64,000 bases of DNA from Mesorhizobium sp. RMAD-H1. GTDB lineage: Bacteria > Pseudomonadota > Alphaproteobacteria > Rhizobiales > Rhizobiaceae. Made by a program: the position numbers and the translations under genes. Under the pieces are notes generated by a model. It worked only from the letters and a program-made list of their open reading frames with translations. It searched no databases and had not been told where the DNA came from. Positions 34,589 to 43,057 of the stretch are shown in pieces. The stretch is from assembly GCF_014191375.1 (NCBI RefSeq), contig NZ_JACHWN010000001.1:620001-684000 (forward strand), in the 5' to 3' direction. Every line of letters begins with the position of its first letter. Position 1 is the stretch's first letter.

Positions 34589-34761
34589 AGCTCTCTATGG
34601 CTCTCACCATGGACGGTCTGATCCGCAGCCTGCGCTGGCGCGCTGTCGAGCTGCGGGAAGAGATGCTGCAACCCAGGACGGACGCGCGAAAGGAAGACGA
34701 AACCGATGACCAGCGCCAATATGGAACTGCAGAAGGCGGTCTATCTCGCCCTTTCCGGTGA
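34585..34761 (+). CDS. Possible 58-residue peptide between stopper and tail terminator
   Basis: The ATG at 34585 overlaps the stopper stop (ATGA), the coupling pattern used elsewhere in this cluster. It gives 58 residues starting MKLSMALTMDGLIRSLRWRA and ending in a charged tail that overlaps the tail terminator gene in another frame. The first 30 codons look amphipathic and gene-like; the end reads as an out-of-frame shadow. It may be a small gene or just leader. Confidence 0.3.
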   Translation: MKLSMALTMDGLIRSLRWRAVELREEMLQPRTDARKEDETDDQRQYGTAEGGLSRPFR

Positions 34762-35116
34762 TGCCGTGTTGGTGGAGAAACTGGGCGGTCCGAATATCTA
34801 CGATCACATACCGGCTGCCGCAGCCTTCCCTTACGTCACTTTCGGCCAGACGACGGTCTATGACTGGAGCACCGACAGCGAGGTGGGCGACGAGCACCTT
34901 TTCACCGTCCATGTATGGGCGCGCGCCGGCGGCAGGAAACAGGTGCTGGAGATCATGGACCTGATCGCCATCAGGATGTCGCGGGCCGTTCTGGCGCTCG
35001 ACGGGCACCGGCTCGTCAACATGGCGCTGCAATATTCGCAGGCGCGCAATGACGATGAGCGCGACGGCTATCACGGCCTGCTCCGGTATCGGGCCGTGAC
35101 CGAGGTGATGGCCTAG
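34706..35116 (+). CDS. GTA tail terminator (DUF3168, g8-like)
   Basis: A 136-residue DUF3168 protein: ELQKAVYLALSGDAVL at the N-terminus, PYVTFGQTTVYDWSTDSE, then EHLFTVHVWARAGGRKQVLEIM. These proteins cap the head-proximal end of the tail tube. The ATG at 34706 has AAAGGAAG upstream. Confidence 0.92.
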   Translation: MTSANMELQKAVYLALSGDAVLVEKLGGPNIYDHIPAAAAFPYVTFGQTTVYDWSTDSEVGDEHLFTVHVWARAGGRKQVLEIMDLIAIRMSRAVLALDGHRLVNMALQYSQARNDDERDGYHGLLRYRAVTEVMA

Positions 35117-35189
35117 CCGCCATCTCAAATCCACGATTCTTCCAGGGCGGCCGACGGTCGCCTTTTTCGCTTCACGACAGGAGATCACG

Positions 35190-35603
35190 ATGGCCGCCCA
35201 GAGAGGCAAGGACATATTGCTTAAACTCGCCCGCGCCGATGGGGGATATGAGACCTGCGCGGGCCTGCGTGCCAAGCGCATTGCCTTCAACGCCGAAAGC
35301 GTTGACGTGACCGACGCCGATGCTGCGGGCAGGTGGCGACAGCTCCTGGGTGGCAGCGGCGTGCAACGGGCATCCGTCACCGGCTCCGGCATTTTCAAGG
35401 ACGCCGCGTCCGATGCGCTGGTCCGTGCCGCCTTCTTCAATGGCGATATCCTCGCCTGGCAGATCATCCTGCCCGATTTCGGCACGCTCGATGGGCGGTT
35501 CCAGATCACCGCGCTCGAATATGGCGGCAATCACGATGCGGAAGTCACCTTCGAGATCGCGCTGGAATCCGCCGGCGTCATCACTTTTGGAGAGCTCACA
35601 TGA
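35190..35603 (+). CDS. GTA major tail tube protein (TP901-1 family, g9-like)
   Basis: A 137-residue tail tube protein: GKDILLKLARADGGYETCAGLRAKRIAFN at the start, SVDVTDADAAGRWRQLL, and VTGSGIFKDAASDALVRAAFF. Hexameric rings of this protein stack into the tail. The ATG at 35190 has AGGAGA upstream. It overlaps the tail chaperone gene by 4 bases (ATGA). Confidence 0.93.
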   Translation: MAAQRGKDILLKLARADGGYETCAGLRAKRIAFNAESVDVTDADAAGRWRQLLGGSGVQRASVTGSGIFKDAASDALVRAAFFNGDILAWQIILPDFGTLDGRFQITALEYGGNHDAEVTFEIALESAGVITFGELT

Positions 35604-35959
35604 TGGTGAACCGGCATCGTGGCGAAGTGGCGGCGACCCTCGATGGCCGCGAATGGGTGCTCTGCCTGACGCTGGGCGCCCTTGCCGAGCTGGAGGCAGC
35701 CTTCGAGGCGGAGGACCTGACCGCGCTCATTGCCCGTTTTTCCTCCGCCCGCCTTTCCGCGAGGGATATGATGCGGATCATCACCGCCGGCCTGCGTGGC
35801 GGCGGCCACAGCGTCACCGGGGAGGACGTGGCTCAGATGCAGGCCGATGGCGGTGCGGCGGGCTTCGCCCGCATCGTGAGCGAGCTGCTGACGGCCACCT
35901 TCGGTGCTTCGCAGGCGGACACGCCGAAAGCGGAAAGCGATTCCCCGTCAAACCCTTGA
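35600..35959 (+). CDS. GTA tail assembly chaperone (g10-like)
   Basis: A 119-residue GTA gene 10-type protein: RHRGEVAATLDGREWVLCLTLGALAELEAAF, then LSARDMMRIITAGLRGGGH. By position it chaperones the tape measure during tail assembly. Phage equivalents use a programmed frameshift; here a separate downstream frame with a 4-base overlap (TTGA) supplies the second protein. Confidence 0.88.
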   Translation: MMVNRHRGEVAATLDGREWVLCLTLGALAELEAAFEAEDLTALIARFSSARLSARDMMRIITAGLRGGGHSVTGEDVAQMQADGGAAGFARIVSELLTATFGASQADTPKAESDSPSNP

Positions 35960-36159
35960 ACGCCGCAGCTGAACCAGCACCTTTCCCATGGGGGCCTGTG
36001 ATGCAGGCTGGCCTGGGGCATCTGCGGCTTTCTCCACAGGCCTTCTGGGCCATGACGCCGCGCGAGCTGGCGGCGGCTTTGGGCCTCTCGTCGCGCATGG
36101 CGCACGCGCCGTCGCGCCAGACATTGGACGCCCTCATGCGGGCATTTCCGGATGGGTAA
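35956..36159 (+). CDS. GTA small tail assembly chaperone (g10.1, rcc01693-like)
   Basis: A 67-residue protein with FPWGPVMQAGLGHLRLSP and FWAMTPRELAAAL motifs, typical of the g10.1 family. The start must be TTG at 35956 to include the conserved FPW motif; it overlaps the g10 stop (TTGA). The only in-frame ATG, at 36001, would delete the motif. It is easily missed by gene finders. Confidence 0.82.
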   Translation: MNAAAEPAPFPWGPVMQAGLGHLRLSPQAFWAMTPRELAAALGLSSRMAHAPSRQTLDALMRAFPDG

Positions 36160-36169
36160 CCTCGTAGAA

Positions 36170-36302
36170 TGCCCCTCACCCTTACCCTCTCCCCGCGAGC
36201 GGGGAGAGGGGGCGACAGCGTCGCATTTCGTTCGTCTACACAGCGCCAGCGTCGACGCCTCCCTCTCCCTGTTTTACGGGGAGAGGGTAGGGGTGAGGGG
36301 CA
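36170..36302. repeat. Inverted-repeat element of a second type, inside the GTA cluster
   Basis: 133 bp bounded by 26-base inverted arms. The left arm starts TGCCCCTCACCCTTACC; the right arm ends GGTAGGGGTGAGGGGCA, with one mismatch between the arms. Internal hairpins include CTCTCCCCGCGAGCGGGGAGAG. It lies in the only sizeable gap in the tail half of the cluster. A degenerate relative is at 63855. Confidence 0.82.
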
Positions 36303-36339
36303 CCTGGCACCGAACGCTTCTTGAAATAGGAACCGCTCC

Positions 36340-36888
36340 ATGCCTGAGAATGAGAATGTGACCGTCGCGATCGAGGCGGATACCAGCGCCTTCGACCGCG
36401 TGCTCGACGATCTGCAGAAGAAGTCGGACCGGTTCGGCGTAAGCTTGACGGCGGCGCTGAAGGGGGCGGCCGTCAGCGGCCGCGGCCTCGACGATGTGCT
36501 GCGCGGGCTCGCCACCAGTCTGGCGGGCCTTGCGCTCGAAACCGGTTTGAAGCCCCTCCAGGGGATGATGTCGTCGATGTTCTCCGGCCTGCTGGGCGGG
36601 CTGGGAGGCGTGACCGCCTTCGCCAAGGGAGGCGTCGTGTCGAGCCCCACCTATTTCGGCATGGCCGGCGGCTCGCTGGGGTTGACCGGCGAGGCGGGTG
36701 CCGAGGCGATATTGCCGCTCGCCCGCGGCGCTGACGGCCGGCTCGGCGTGGCGGCAGGCGGAACGACAAAGCCCATGCAGGTCGTCTTCAATGTCTCGAC
36801 GCCGGATGCGAGCTCCTTCCGCAAGTCGGAGGCCCAGGTTTCCGGCATGCTGGCCCGGGCGGCCCGGCGCGGCGCAAGGAGCTTGTAG
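36340..36888 (+). CDS. GTA tape measure protein, short form (g11-like)
   Basis: A 182-residue tape measure protein: EADTSAFDRVLDDLQKKSD at the start, a Gly-rich hydrophobic middle (about 65-105; FSGLLGGLGGVTAFAKGGVV), and GLTGEAGAEAILPLARGADGRL at the C-terminus. Phage tape measures are usually several hundred residues or longer; GTA versions are short, matching a short tail. The frame is intact, so this is not a truncation. Confidence 0.9.
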   Translation: MPENENVTVAIEADTSAFDRVLDDLQKKSDRFGVSLTAALKGAAVSGRGLDDVLRGLATSLAGLALETGLKPLQGMMSSMFSGLLGGLGGVTAFAKGGVVSSPTYFGMAGGSLGLTGEAGAEAILPLARGADGRLGVAAGGTTKPMQVVFNVSTPDASSFRKSEAQVSGMLARAARRGARSL

Positions 36889-36891
36889 TTC

Positions 36892-37515
36892 ATGGCCGAT
36901 ATCTCCTCTTTTCATGATGTCCGTTTTCCCCTCGGCGTCTCTTTCGGGGCAACCGGAGGGCCGGAATGGCGCAACGAGATCGTCACGCTCACGTCGGGCC
37001 ACGAGAAGCGCAATGCGCGCTGGGCGCAGTCCCGCCGGCATTTCGATGCCGGCACGGGATTGCGCTCGCTGCAGGATCTGCGGGAGGTCCTGGCCTTCTT
37101 TGAGGCGCGCCACGGCTCGCTCCATGCCTTCCGCTTCCGCGATCCGTTCGACCATGTAGCGGAGAACGAACTGATCGGCACAGGGGACGGCAGGAGGGCC
37201 GATTTCCAGTTGCTTAGGCGCTACGGCGAGGGGGACGGAACCTATGTCCGCTCGATCACGAAGCCGGTCGCGGGTTCGCTCAGCATCACCGTCGGCGGGG
37301 TTGGAATGGTGGAGGGGGAGGCGTTCACCCCCGATAGCCTCACCGGCATCGTAACCTTCGCCCCTCAGTCCATCCCGCCTGATGGCGCCTCCGTCATCGC
37401 CGGCTTTGTCTTTGATGTGCCGGTGCGCTTTGACACGGACAGGCTCACCGCCAGCATCGCCTCCTTCCAGGCCGGCGAAATCCCCTCCATCCCGATCATC
37501 GAGGTGAAAGCATGA
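36892..37515 (+). CDS. GTA distal tail protein (DUF2460, g12-like)
   Basis: A 207-residue DUF2460 protein: FHDVRFPLGVSFGATGGPEW at the N-terminus and the HGSLHAFRFRDPFDH motif near residues 64-78. It forms the ring joining the tail tube to the hub. The stop overlaps the hub gene by 4 bases. Confidence 0.93.
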   Translation: MADISSFHDVRFPLGVSFGATGGPEWRNEIVTLTSGHEKRNARWAQSRRHFDAGTGLRSLQDLREVLAFFEARHGSLHAFRFRDPFDHVAENELIGTGDGRRADFQLLRRYGEGDGTYVRSITKPVAGSLSITVGGVGMVEGEAFTPDSLTGIVTFAPQSIPPDGASVIAGFVFDVPVRFDTDRLTASIASFQAGEIPSIPIIEVKA

Positions 37516-38399
37516 TCCCGGTTCCGGCAGCGCTTGAATCACATCTGCAGGGGACGGTGACAACCCATTGTTTCGTCTGGATCATCCGCCGGAAGCACGG
37601 CGCCGCCTTGGGCTTTACCGATCATGACCGGCCGCTCTCCGTATCCGGCACCATGTGCGAACCGCAGGCGGGAATGAGCGGCAGCGAGGCGAGCACGGCG
37701 CTGGGCCTCTCCATCGACAGCGCCGAGATCGAAGGCGCGCTCTCTTCGCTCGCCATCGATCGGGCGGACATCGAGCGAGGCCTTTATGACGGCGCGATTG
37801 TGGAGACCTATCTCGTCAACTGGTCCTCGCCGCGGGAGCATGTGCTCCTCAGGCGCTCGACGGTCGGCAAGATCACGCATGCGGATGGCAGGTTCACTGC
37901 GGAGCTCAAAGGCGCTGCTGCCGTCCTGGACAAGATCCGCGGCCGCCGCGTCACGCGCAATTGCGATGCGGATCTGGGCGACCGGCACTGCGGTGTGAAC
38001 GCCGCCGATCCGCGCTATTGCGCCGAAGGGCGGGTGACCCGAACCGATGACGCCGCCTTTCTGGCGGCGGGCCTGGAGCGTTTTCAGCCCGGCTGGTTCG
38101 ACAATGGCCACCTGACCTGGACGAGCGGGGCGAATGCGGGAAAGGCGGCGATGGTTGTCGGCCATGTCCTGACGGGCTCGGCAAGTCGACTCGTGCTGCG
38201 TGATATCCCCGGCGATCCGGTAGAGGTCGGCGACAGGTTCCGCATCGTTGCCGGCTGCGACAAGAGCTTCGCGCAATGCCGGGCAAAATTCGCCAATACG
38301 GTCAATTTTCGCGGTTTTCCGCACCTGCCCGGCAATGACGCAGCCTATGGCTATGTCAGTGACGATGCCGAATTCGACGGAGGGCCGCTGGTGCCATGA
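37512..38399 (+). CDS. GTA tail hub protein (DUF2163, g13-like)
   Basis: A 295-residue DUF2163 protein with conserved LGFTDHDRPL near residue 36, RGRRVTRNCDADLGDRHCGV in the middle and CDKSFAQCRAKFANTVNFRGFPHLPGND near the C-terminus. Cysteines in the last two motifs suggest metal or disulphide stabilisation; an iron-sulfur centre has been proposed for RcGTA hubs, which I cannot test here. It overlaps both neighbours by 4 bases. Confidence 0.93.
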   Translation: MIPVPAALESHLQGTVTTHCFVWIIRRKHGAALGFTDHDRPLSVSGTMCEPQAGMSGSEASTALGLSIDSAEIEGALSSLAIDRADIERGLYDGAIVETYLVNWSSPREHVLLRRSTVGKITHADGRFTAELKGAAAVLDKIRGRRVTRNCDADLGDRHCGVNAADPRYCAEGRVTRTDDAAFLAAGLERFQPGWFDNGHLTWTSGANAGKAAMVVGHVLTGSASRLVLRDIPGDPVEVGDRFRIVAGCDKSFAQCRAKFANTVNFRGFPHLPGNDAAYGYVSDDAEFDGGPLVP

Positions 38400-38890
38400 C
38401 CGAGATGATCGCATCGGCCGTCCTGCGCGAGGCGGAGGGCTGGATGGGCACGCCCTATCGCCATGGCGGATCGCTGAAGGGTGTCGGCTGCGACTGCCTG
38501 GGCCTCGTCCGCGGCATCTGGCGCGCACTCTATGGAGACGAGCCGGAAGATCCCGGAGCCTATGCGCCGGATTGGGCGGAAGCCGGAGGCGGCGATCCTC
38601 TGATCGAGGCGGCGAACCGGCACATGGCCGACAAACCCGTCGAAGCGATGCAGCCGGGTGATCTCCTGATCTTTCGCTGGCGTCCGTCCGTCGCCGCCAA
38701 GCATCTGGGCATTCTCGCTCCGGAAAACCGTTTCATCCATGCCTATGAAGGCCACCGCGTCATGGCCTCGGCACTGGTTCCGCAATGGCGGCGGCGCATC
38801 GCCGCCGTGTTCGCATTTCCTGATCCGGGCATTTTGCGGCCCGGTGGGAACCATTTGGCGTCGCACAGTGCGGCTAAACAACAGGTCTGA
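38396..38890 (+). CDS. GTA cell-wall peptidase (NlpC/P60 family, g14-like)
   Basis: A 164-residue NlpC/P60 peptidase. The motif GTPYRHGGS precedes catalytic Cys34 in GCDCLGLVRG, and His103 in AKHLGI completes the dyad. In RcGTA the equivalent cuts recipient peptidoglycan during DNA delivery. It overlaps the hub gene by 4 bases. Confidence 0.93.
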   Translation: MTEMIASAVLREAEGWMGTPYRHGGSLKGVGCDCLGLVRGIWRALYGDEPEDPGAYAPDWAEAGGGDPLIEAANRHMADKPVEAMQPGDLLIFRWRPSVAAKHLGILAPENRFIHAYEGHRVMASALVPQWRRRIAAVFAFPDPGILRPGGNHLASHSAAKQQV

Positions 38891-38896
38891 TCTTCC

Positions 38897-41800
38897 ATGG
38901 CGACACTCGTCCTTCAAGCCGCTGGTGGGTTCCTCGGTGGCTTCTTCGGCACGCTTGGCGGCACCATCGGTGCGGCGGCGGGCGCGCTGGGCGGCTATCT
39001 CATCGATACGGCGCTCATCAACTCGACGCGCCATGTGGAAGGACCGCGCCTGGCGGGTGCAAAGCCGACCTCGGCGGAGGAGGGGGCTGCGCTGCCTTTC
39101 GTCTATGGCACCGCGCGTCTTTCCGGCACGCTGATCTGGGCGACCCGTTTCGAGGAAACGTCGAAGACGACCCGCCAGGGTGGCAAGGGCGGGGCGAAAA
39201 GCACCACCTACAGCTATTTCGCCAATGTCGCCTATGCCGTCGCGGAAGGCGAGATATCAGGCATCCGCCGCATCTGGGTCGACGGCAGGGAACTGGACCA
39301 GACCGCCGTCGAAATGCGCATTTATCGCGGTACGGACGACCAGATGCCCGATCCGCTGATCGAGGCCAAGCAGGGGGCAGGCAATGCACCCGCCTATCGT
39401 GGAACCGCCTATGTCGTTTTCGAGCGCATGCCGATCGATGTCTACGGCAACCGGCTTCCGCAAATCCAGTTCGAGGTGATGCGGCCCGTCGGCACGCTCA
39501 CGAAACGCGTCACGGCGGTTGCGCTCATTCCGGGTTCGACCGAATTCGGCCTGTCGCCCGACGTGGTGACGGACCAGCCGAGGCCAGGGGAGACGCGCTC
39601 GCTCAATCGCAACGCTTTGCGTGCGGCAAGCGACTGGAACGCGGCGATGGACGAATTGCAGGCGCTTTGTCCCGATCTCCGGCATGTGGCGCTGGTGGTG
39701 CCATGGTTCGGCGATGATCTGCGCGCCGGCGAATGCCGCATCCGGCCGGGCGTCGTGGAAAGCCACGCCAGACGGCCAAGTCGCGCCTGGCGGGTCGCCG
39801 GGCTGGATCGGGACGAGGCGCATCTCGTCTCCCGCAACGGTGAGGGCGCCGCCTATGGCGGGACGCCATCCGATGACAGCGTGATCGCGGCGATCCGCGA
39901 TGCGAAGGCGCGCGGGCTCGAGGTCACCTTCTATCCCTTCGTCATGATGGACATTCCTGCCGGCAACCGCCTGCCGTCTCCCTATGGCAGGGAAAGCCAG
40001 CCGGCCTATCCCTGGCGCGGCCGCATCACCTGCTTTCCCGGGCCGGGCGGAGAGGGAACGGCGGATCGCACAGCTGCAGCAGGCGGCCAGATAGCCGCTT
40101 TTCTCGACGGAGAATGGGGATATCGCCGATTCATCCGGCATTGCGCCGATCTGGTTTCGAAGGCCGGCGGTGTCGATGCCTTCATCCTGGGTTCGGAGTT
40201 GCGGGGCCTTACGACGTTACGCGACGGGACAAACGGCTTTCCTTTTGTTGCCGCTCTCTGCGGGCTTGCCGCCGAAATGCGCTCCCGCCTCGGGCCAGAC
40301 TGCAAGCTGACCTATGCCGCCGACTGGTCGGAATATTTCGGCCACCACCCGCAGGACGGCAGCGGCGACGTCTATTTCCATCTCGATCCGCTGTGGGCCC
40401 ATCCGGCGATCGATGCGGTCGGCATCGACAATTACATGCCGCTCTCGGACTGGCGCGATGAGGACGACAGGCGTTTCGGGCCGGACGCTGTCTCCGGCGC
40501 TTACGACAGCGACGGCCTCATCGCCAACATTGCCGGTGGGGAAGGATTCGACTGGTATTATGCCAGCGAGGACGATCGCCGGAACCGCGTCCGCTCGCCG
40601 ATAGCCGACGGCCTTGCCGGCAAACCCTGGGTCTTCCGCTACAAGGATCTGAAGAGCTGGTGGGAAAACCCGCACTATGACCGCATCGGCGGCAGGGAAA
40701 GCGCGACGCCGACCGTATGGCAGCCGAGATCCAAGCCGTTCTGGTTCACCGAGCTCGGCTGTCCCGCCGTGGACAAGGCGCCCAACCAGCCCAATGTCTT
40801 TCCCGATCCGAAGTCCTCCGAAAATGCCATTCCATATTTCTCGGACGGCTCGCGTTCCGATCTGGCGCAGAGCCGTTTCCTGAGCGCGCATCTCGATTAC
40901 TGGAACCGGACGGAGGGCGGCGGCAATCCTGTTTCTCCCCTCTATGGCGGGCGGATGCTGGATGCCAGCCGCATTTATCTCTGGGCATGGGACACCCGTC
41001 CCTTTCCCGAATTTCCGCTTCAACGCGATCTCTGGGGCGATGCCGACAACTGGCGTCTCGGCCATTGGCTGAACGGCCGATTGAGCGGCATCGCGCTCGA
41101 CGATCTGATCGCCGCCATCTTTCGGGATTTCGGTTTGGAGGCGCCCGATACATCAGCCGTCGACGGTTATCTCTCCGGCTTTGTTATCGGCGAACCGTCG
41201 ACGGTGCGTTCCGTCCTGGACCCTCTGCTGGAGCTCTTCGGCGTCCATGCTTTCGAGGCGGACGGCCGGTTCGTCTTCCGCAGTGCCGCGCGGCTTTCTT
41301 CGGCGCGCCTCATCGAGGATGTCGTCCTGCCTGAAGAGACAGGCTCGATGACATCCGTGCTCGAAGATCGCAATGAGCTTCCAGGGGCGGTGGAGGTGTT
41401 CTTCACCGATCCCTTGCGCGATTACCAGGCGGGCAGCGCGGTCGCTGTCAGGACTGAAGGGAGAGGACAGGGCATAGAGACGCTGACACTCGCAGGCTCG
41501 ATGGAGGCCGGTCAGGCGAAGGCGCTGGCGGAAAACTGGCTGCGAAGGCGCTGGGCGGGGCGGCGGACGCGGAGCCTCTCCGTTCCGTGGGACCATGCTG
41601 GCCTGACGGTGGGCGACAGGATCCGCCTTTCAGGCAGCACGGGTGATGTCGGGGAGACGGAGTTCACCGTAACCGCTTTGGAGGACGGTGCCGCGCGCAA
41701 TGTCCAGGCGGTCGCCATCGCGCCGCATATGCGTTTCCCCGATGCCGGAACCCTGCCGCCGGTGCCGCCGGACAACCCCGCCACGAATGACGGAAAGCCG

Positions 41801-42727
41801 CTTTTCCACCTGATCGACCTGCCGGCCTGGCCGGGTGCCGAGGAGGCGGCAAGCCAGTTCCGTCTTGCCGCTCATGCCAGGCCGTGGCGTGGCGTCAGCG
41901 CCTATGCTTCACCGCAATCCGACGGCTATTCGGCACGCGCGCTCGCAGGCCACAGGGCAACGATGGGAGAACTGACAGCGCCGCTGCCGCCGGGCCGGAG
42001 CGGCCGGTTCGCAACGCAAGCGGCCGATGTGCAGCTCTATTCCGGAGAATTGCGTTCGCAGTCCCTCGCGCAGCTCTTCAATGGCGCGAATGCCGGCCTG
42101 CTTCAGGCACCGGATGGACGCTGGGAAGTCTTCCAGTTTCTCGAAGCGGCGGAGATCGCAGAGGACCATTGGCGGCTGACCCGCCTGTTGCGCGGGCAGC
42201 TTGGGACGGAGGAAGAGGCTTCCATGCCGAAACCGGCCGGCACGCCATTCGTGCTGCTGGACGAAGCGGTTGTACCCGCGGGTTTGCAGGCATCGGAGAT
42301 AGGGCTCTCCCTCAACTGGCGCGTCGGCACGACCGGACGCGACTTTTCGGACATCTATTTCGATACGGTCGCAGCCGTCGGCGGAGTGCGGGCGCTTGAG
42401 CCCCTGAGCCCGGCCCATCTCACCGTCCGGCATCTGCCGGATGGCGACATCGCCGCAAGCTGGATAAGGCGCGGCCGCATCGATGCCGACAGCTGGCTCG
42501 GGGCTGATATTCCGCTCGGCGAGGAGCGGGAACTTTATCAGGTCGAGATCCGGCGGAAGGGATCGCTCATCCGCGGGGCCGAGGTGAACGCGCCGTCATG
42601 GCGTTACACGGCGCAGGAGCGGACCGCCGATCTCGGCGGCCCTGAAAAGCCGTTCGAATTGGCGGTGGCGATGATCAGCGCCAGAACCGGAGCGGGCAGG
42701 TTCGCCCGCCTTCCGGTCGAATTTTAA
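38897..42727 (+). CDS. GTA megatron/host-interaction baseplate protein (g15-like)
   Basis: A 1276-residue baseplate protein. The N-terminus has a Gly-rich hydrophobic segment (about 5-42), possibly membrane-active, and then a tail-hub region. A GTA TIM-barrel-like domain (glycoside-hydrolase fold) lies at about 430-730, with WFTELGCPAVDKAP as its signature. Phage tail domain III follows at about 790-950, then a long C-terminal part likely facing the recipient. It is the last gene of the canonical cluster and is full length. Confidence 0.93.
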   Translation: MATLVLQAAGGFLGGFFGTLGGTIGAAAGALGGYLIDTALINSTRHVEGPRLAGAKPTSAEEGAALPFVYGTARLSGTLIWATRFEETSKTTRQGGKGGAKSTTYSYFANVAYAVAEGEISGIRRIWVDGRELDQTAVEMRIYRGTDDQMPDPLIEAKQGAGNAPAYRGTAYVVFERMPIDVYGNRLPQIQFEVMRPVGTLTKRVTAVALIPGSTEFGLSPDVVTDQPRPGETRSLNRNALRAASDWNAAMDELQALCPDLRHVALVVPWFGDDLRAGECRIRPGVVESHARRPSRAWRVAGLDRDEAHLVSRNGEGAAYGGTPSDDSVIAAIRDAKARGLEVTFYPFVMMDIPAGNRLPSPYGRESQPAYPWRGRITCFPGPGGEGTADRTAAAGGQIAAFLDGEWGYRRFIRHCADLVSKAGGVDAFILGSELRGLTTLRDGTNGFPFVAALCGLAAEMRSRLGPDCKLTYAADWSEYFGHHPQDGSGDVYFHLDPLWAHPAIDAVGIDNYMPLSDWRDEDDRRFGPDAVSGAYDSDGLIANIAGGEGFDWYYASEDDRRNRVRSPIADGLAGKPWVFRYKDLKSWWENPHYDRIGGRESATPTVWQPRSKPFWFTELGCPAVDKAPNQPNVFPDPKSSENAIPYFSDGSRSDLAQSRFLSAHLDYWNRTEGGGNPVSPLYGGRMLDASRIYLWAWDTRPFPEFPLQRDLWGDADNWRLGHWLNGRLSGIALDDLIAAIFRDFGLEAPDTSAVDGYLSGFVIGEPSTVRSVLDPLLELFGVHAFEADGRFVFRSAARLSSARLIEDVVLPEETGSMTSVLEDRNELPGAVEVFFTDPLRDYQAGSAVAVRTEGRGQGIETLTLAGSMEAGQAKALAENWLRRRWAGRRTRSLSVPWDHAGLTVGDRIRLSGSTGDVGETEFTVTALEDGAARNVQAVAIAPHMRFPDAGTLPPVPPDNPATNDGKPLFHLIDLPAWPGAEEAASQFRLAAHARPWRGVSAYASPQSDGYSARALAGHRATMGELTAPLPPGRSGRFATQAADVQLYSGELRSQSLAQLFNGANAGLLQAPDGRWEVFQFLEAAEIAEDHWRLTRLLRGQLGTEEEASMPKPAGTPFVLLDEAVVPAGLQASEIGLSLNWRVGTTGRDFSDIYFDTVAAVGGVRALEPLSPAHLTVRHLPDGDIAASWIRRGRIDADSWLGADIPLGEERELYQVEIRRKGSLIRGAEVNAPSWRYTAQERTADLGGPEKPFELAVAMISARTGAGRFARLPVEF

Positions 42728-42751
42728 CCGCAACACAGAAAGGTGATCCGC

Positions 42752-42958
42752 ATGAATACCGTAAAACCCTGGTATCTCTCCAAGACCATATGGGCCTCCG
42801 CAGTGACCTTCGGTGTCTCGATCGCAGGGTTGCTCGGCATCTCCACCGAAACTATCGACCAGCAATCGCTCGTCGAAATCATCATGCAATTTGTCACCGC
42901 TCTGGCGGGCCTGGTCGCGATCGTCGGTCGCTTCAACGCGGATTCCAGGATTTCGTAA
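42752..42958 (+). CDS. Small two-segment membrane protein, holin-like
   Basis: A 68-residue protein with two hydrophobic stretches (about 9-28, IWASAVTFGVSIAGLLG; and 40-60, IIMQFVTALAGLVAIVGRF) joined by a short polar turn. Size and topology resemble phage holin-like proteins, and it lies 24 bases after the megatron stop. In R. capsulatus the GTA lysis genes are elsewhere, so its link to the GTA is inferred from position. The ATG at 42752 has AAAGG upstream. Confidence 0.6.
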   Translation: MNTVKPWYLSKTIWASAVTFGVSIAGLLGISTETIDQQSLVEIIMQFVTALAGLVAIVGRFNADSRIS

Positions 42959-43057
42959 GCAACTGTTTAACGATATGGGATAGAAGGCCTCGGCAATGGC
43001 CGCTGGGGCCTTTACCGTTCATTCATTGTTCAGCTAAAAAGCGCTATAGAAGGCGCC

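Larger units (their letters stand above)
28123..42727 (+). mobile_element. Complete RcGTA-type gene transfer agent structural gene cluster
   Basis: Seventeen consecutive plus-strand genes correspond in order to RcGTA genes 1 to 15, including 3.5 and 10.1. Most are coupled by 1-11 base overlaps, and none is interrupted. There is no integrase, replication gene, lysogeny repressor, attachment site or tRNA boundary. GC content and codon use match the chromosome. This is the layout of a vertically inherited, domesticated prophage-derived particle that packages host DNA rather than its own. Particle production cannot be judged from sequence. Confidence 0.9.

Noticed and set aside
36340-36888. Tape measure gene as a truncated pseudogene
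   Set aside because: It is short, but start, Gly-rich centre and conserved C-terminus are all present, and GTA tape measures are short.
42984-43012. AAGGCC/GGCCTT hairpin as the GTA terminator
   Set aside because: Only a 6-bp stem with a long imperfect loop and three Ts; too weak to call.
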